NCBI GenBank assembly: GCA_017694655.1
Contig: JADIMQ010000018.1
Location: 1-42,972, forward strand
DNA from: Candidatus Cryptobacteroides merdigallinarum
GTDB lineage: Bacteria; Bacteroidota; Bacteroidia; Bacteroidales; UBA932
Direction of reading: 5' to 3'
Length of the DNA stretch: 42,972 bases
Below, piece after piece: positions 42,695-42,972 of this stretch (positions are counted from its first letter, which is position 1; every line of letters starts with the position of its first letter). The position numbers were made by a program, and so were the translations under genes. A model generated the notes under the pieces. That model was not told the DNA's origin. It did no database searches and was given only the letters and a program-made list of their open reading frames with translations.

Positions 42695-42972
42695 TTAAAG
42701 ATTCCCAACAGCTTCTTTTAATGACATTCCACTATACTCTCTATATTCTTTATCAAGATTTCGTAATAACATTCTCTTGCAGAAATTACGCATATATAAG
42801 CATATCTCGTTTCTTATTGCCTGATTATAAGTGTGCTTGTGTACCATACAGCCGCCGGCACAATGCCATTTAGCCCAACATGAAGAACATTTAGGATAAT
42901 GATACACATTTAACCCGATAAGCCTGTCGAATTTTTCATGGTCAAAGCTCACGCTACCATCTAAATTTACTT
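42695..42972 (-). CDS. radical SAM/SPASM peptide-modifying enzyme 5 (partial, start beyond the window)
   Basis: The frame is open to the right edge of the window and ends at TAA 42695-42697. The visible 91 or so residues are the C-terminal SPASM tail: VNLDGSVSFDHEKFDRLIG, then YHYPKCSSCWAKWHCAGGCM and a Cys in EICLYM. They align with the same part of enzyme 1, including NVYHYPKC against NVHSYPKC. The GTG at 42952 is not a real start, because the homology continues upstream of it. The radical SAM core must lie outside the window. Confidence 0.9.
   Translation of the reverse strand, partial: VNLDGSVSFDHEKFDRLIGLNVYHYPKCSSCWAKWHCAGGCMVHKHTYNQAIRNEICLYMRNFCKRMLLRNLDKEYREYSGMSLKEAVGNL

Overview
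The window looks like chromosome of a Bacteroidota member, most likely order Bacteroidales. The support is the rsfS-ftsH-cdsA-psd gene order, three fimbrillin-type lipoproteins, an Ig-like lipoprotein, a Wzi-family capsule porin, a PPi-type phosphofructokinase, and several TAnnTTTG promoter boxes, one with a well-spaced upstream TTTG. The left three quarters are GC-rich, which would suit Alistipes or a relative; the genus is an inference. From about 32,750 onward the composition becomes clearly AT-rich and stays so to the window end.

Layout. 1-2555: the tail of an unrecognised gene, then a PIF1/RecD-like helicase with an HRDC tail (minus). 2655-8793: a five-gene plus-strand surface-polysaccharide operon: glf, a WbbI-like galactofuranosyltransferase, a Wzi-like outer-membrane protein, a UDP-glucuronate epimerase and a UDP-glucose dehydrogenase. 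Together they imply a polymer with galactofuranose and a uronic acid. 8803-14949: birA (minus), facing away from a plus-strand housekeeping run: rsfS, ftsH, cdsA, psd and a CNNM/CorC transporter-like gene. 14926-24811: a tight seven-gene minus-strand run: ligA, a hot-dog thioesterase, yihY-type membrane protein, RelA/SpoT homologue, Ig-like lipoprotein, PorT-like barrel, ispG. 25004-29018: three secreted lipoproteins, two fimbrillin-like and one fusing a fimbrillin-like region, an InlB-type repeat and an IdeS-like cysteine peptidase. The first two are separated by an unusual string of hairpins framed by repeats. 29192-30427: PPi-dependent phosphofructokinase. 30605-32646: tyrosine integrase and a class A beta-lactamase, followed by a scrap of an AraC-type gene.

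32751-42972 is an AT-rich, single-strand island with many 4-base start/stop overlaps. Read 5'->3' on the minus strand it encodes radical SAM/SPASM enzymes 5 (partial), 4, 3 and 2, then a 176-residue unknown protein, radical SAM/SPASM enzyme 1, an SDR-fold protein without its catalytic Tyr, an M42 metallopeptidase, a SAM methyltransferase and two unknown proteins. This has the look of a multi-enzyme peptide-modification (RiPP-type) cluster. No precursor peptide is visible, and the cluster continues past the right edge. It is the strongest candidate for an undescribed system here. Its apparent left boundary falls where an AraC-family gene seems to be cut.
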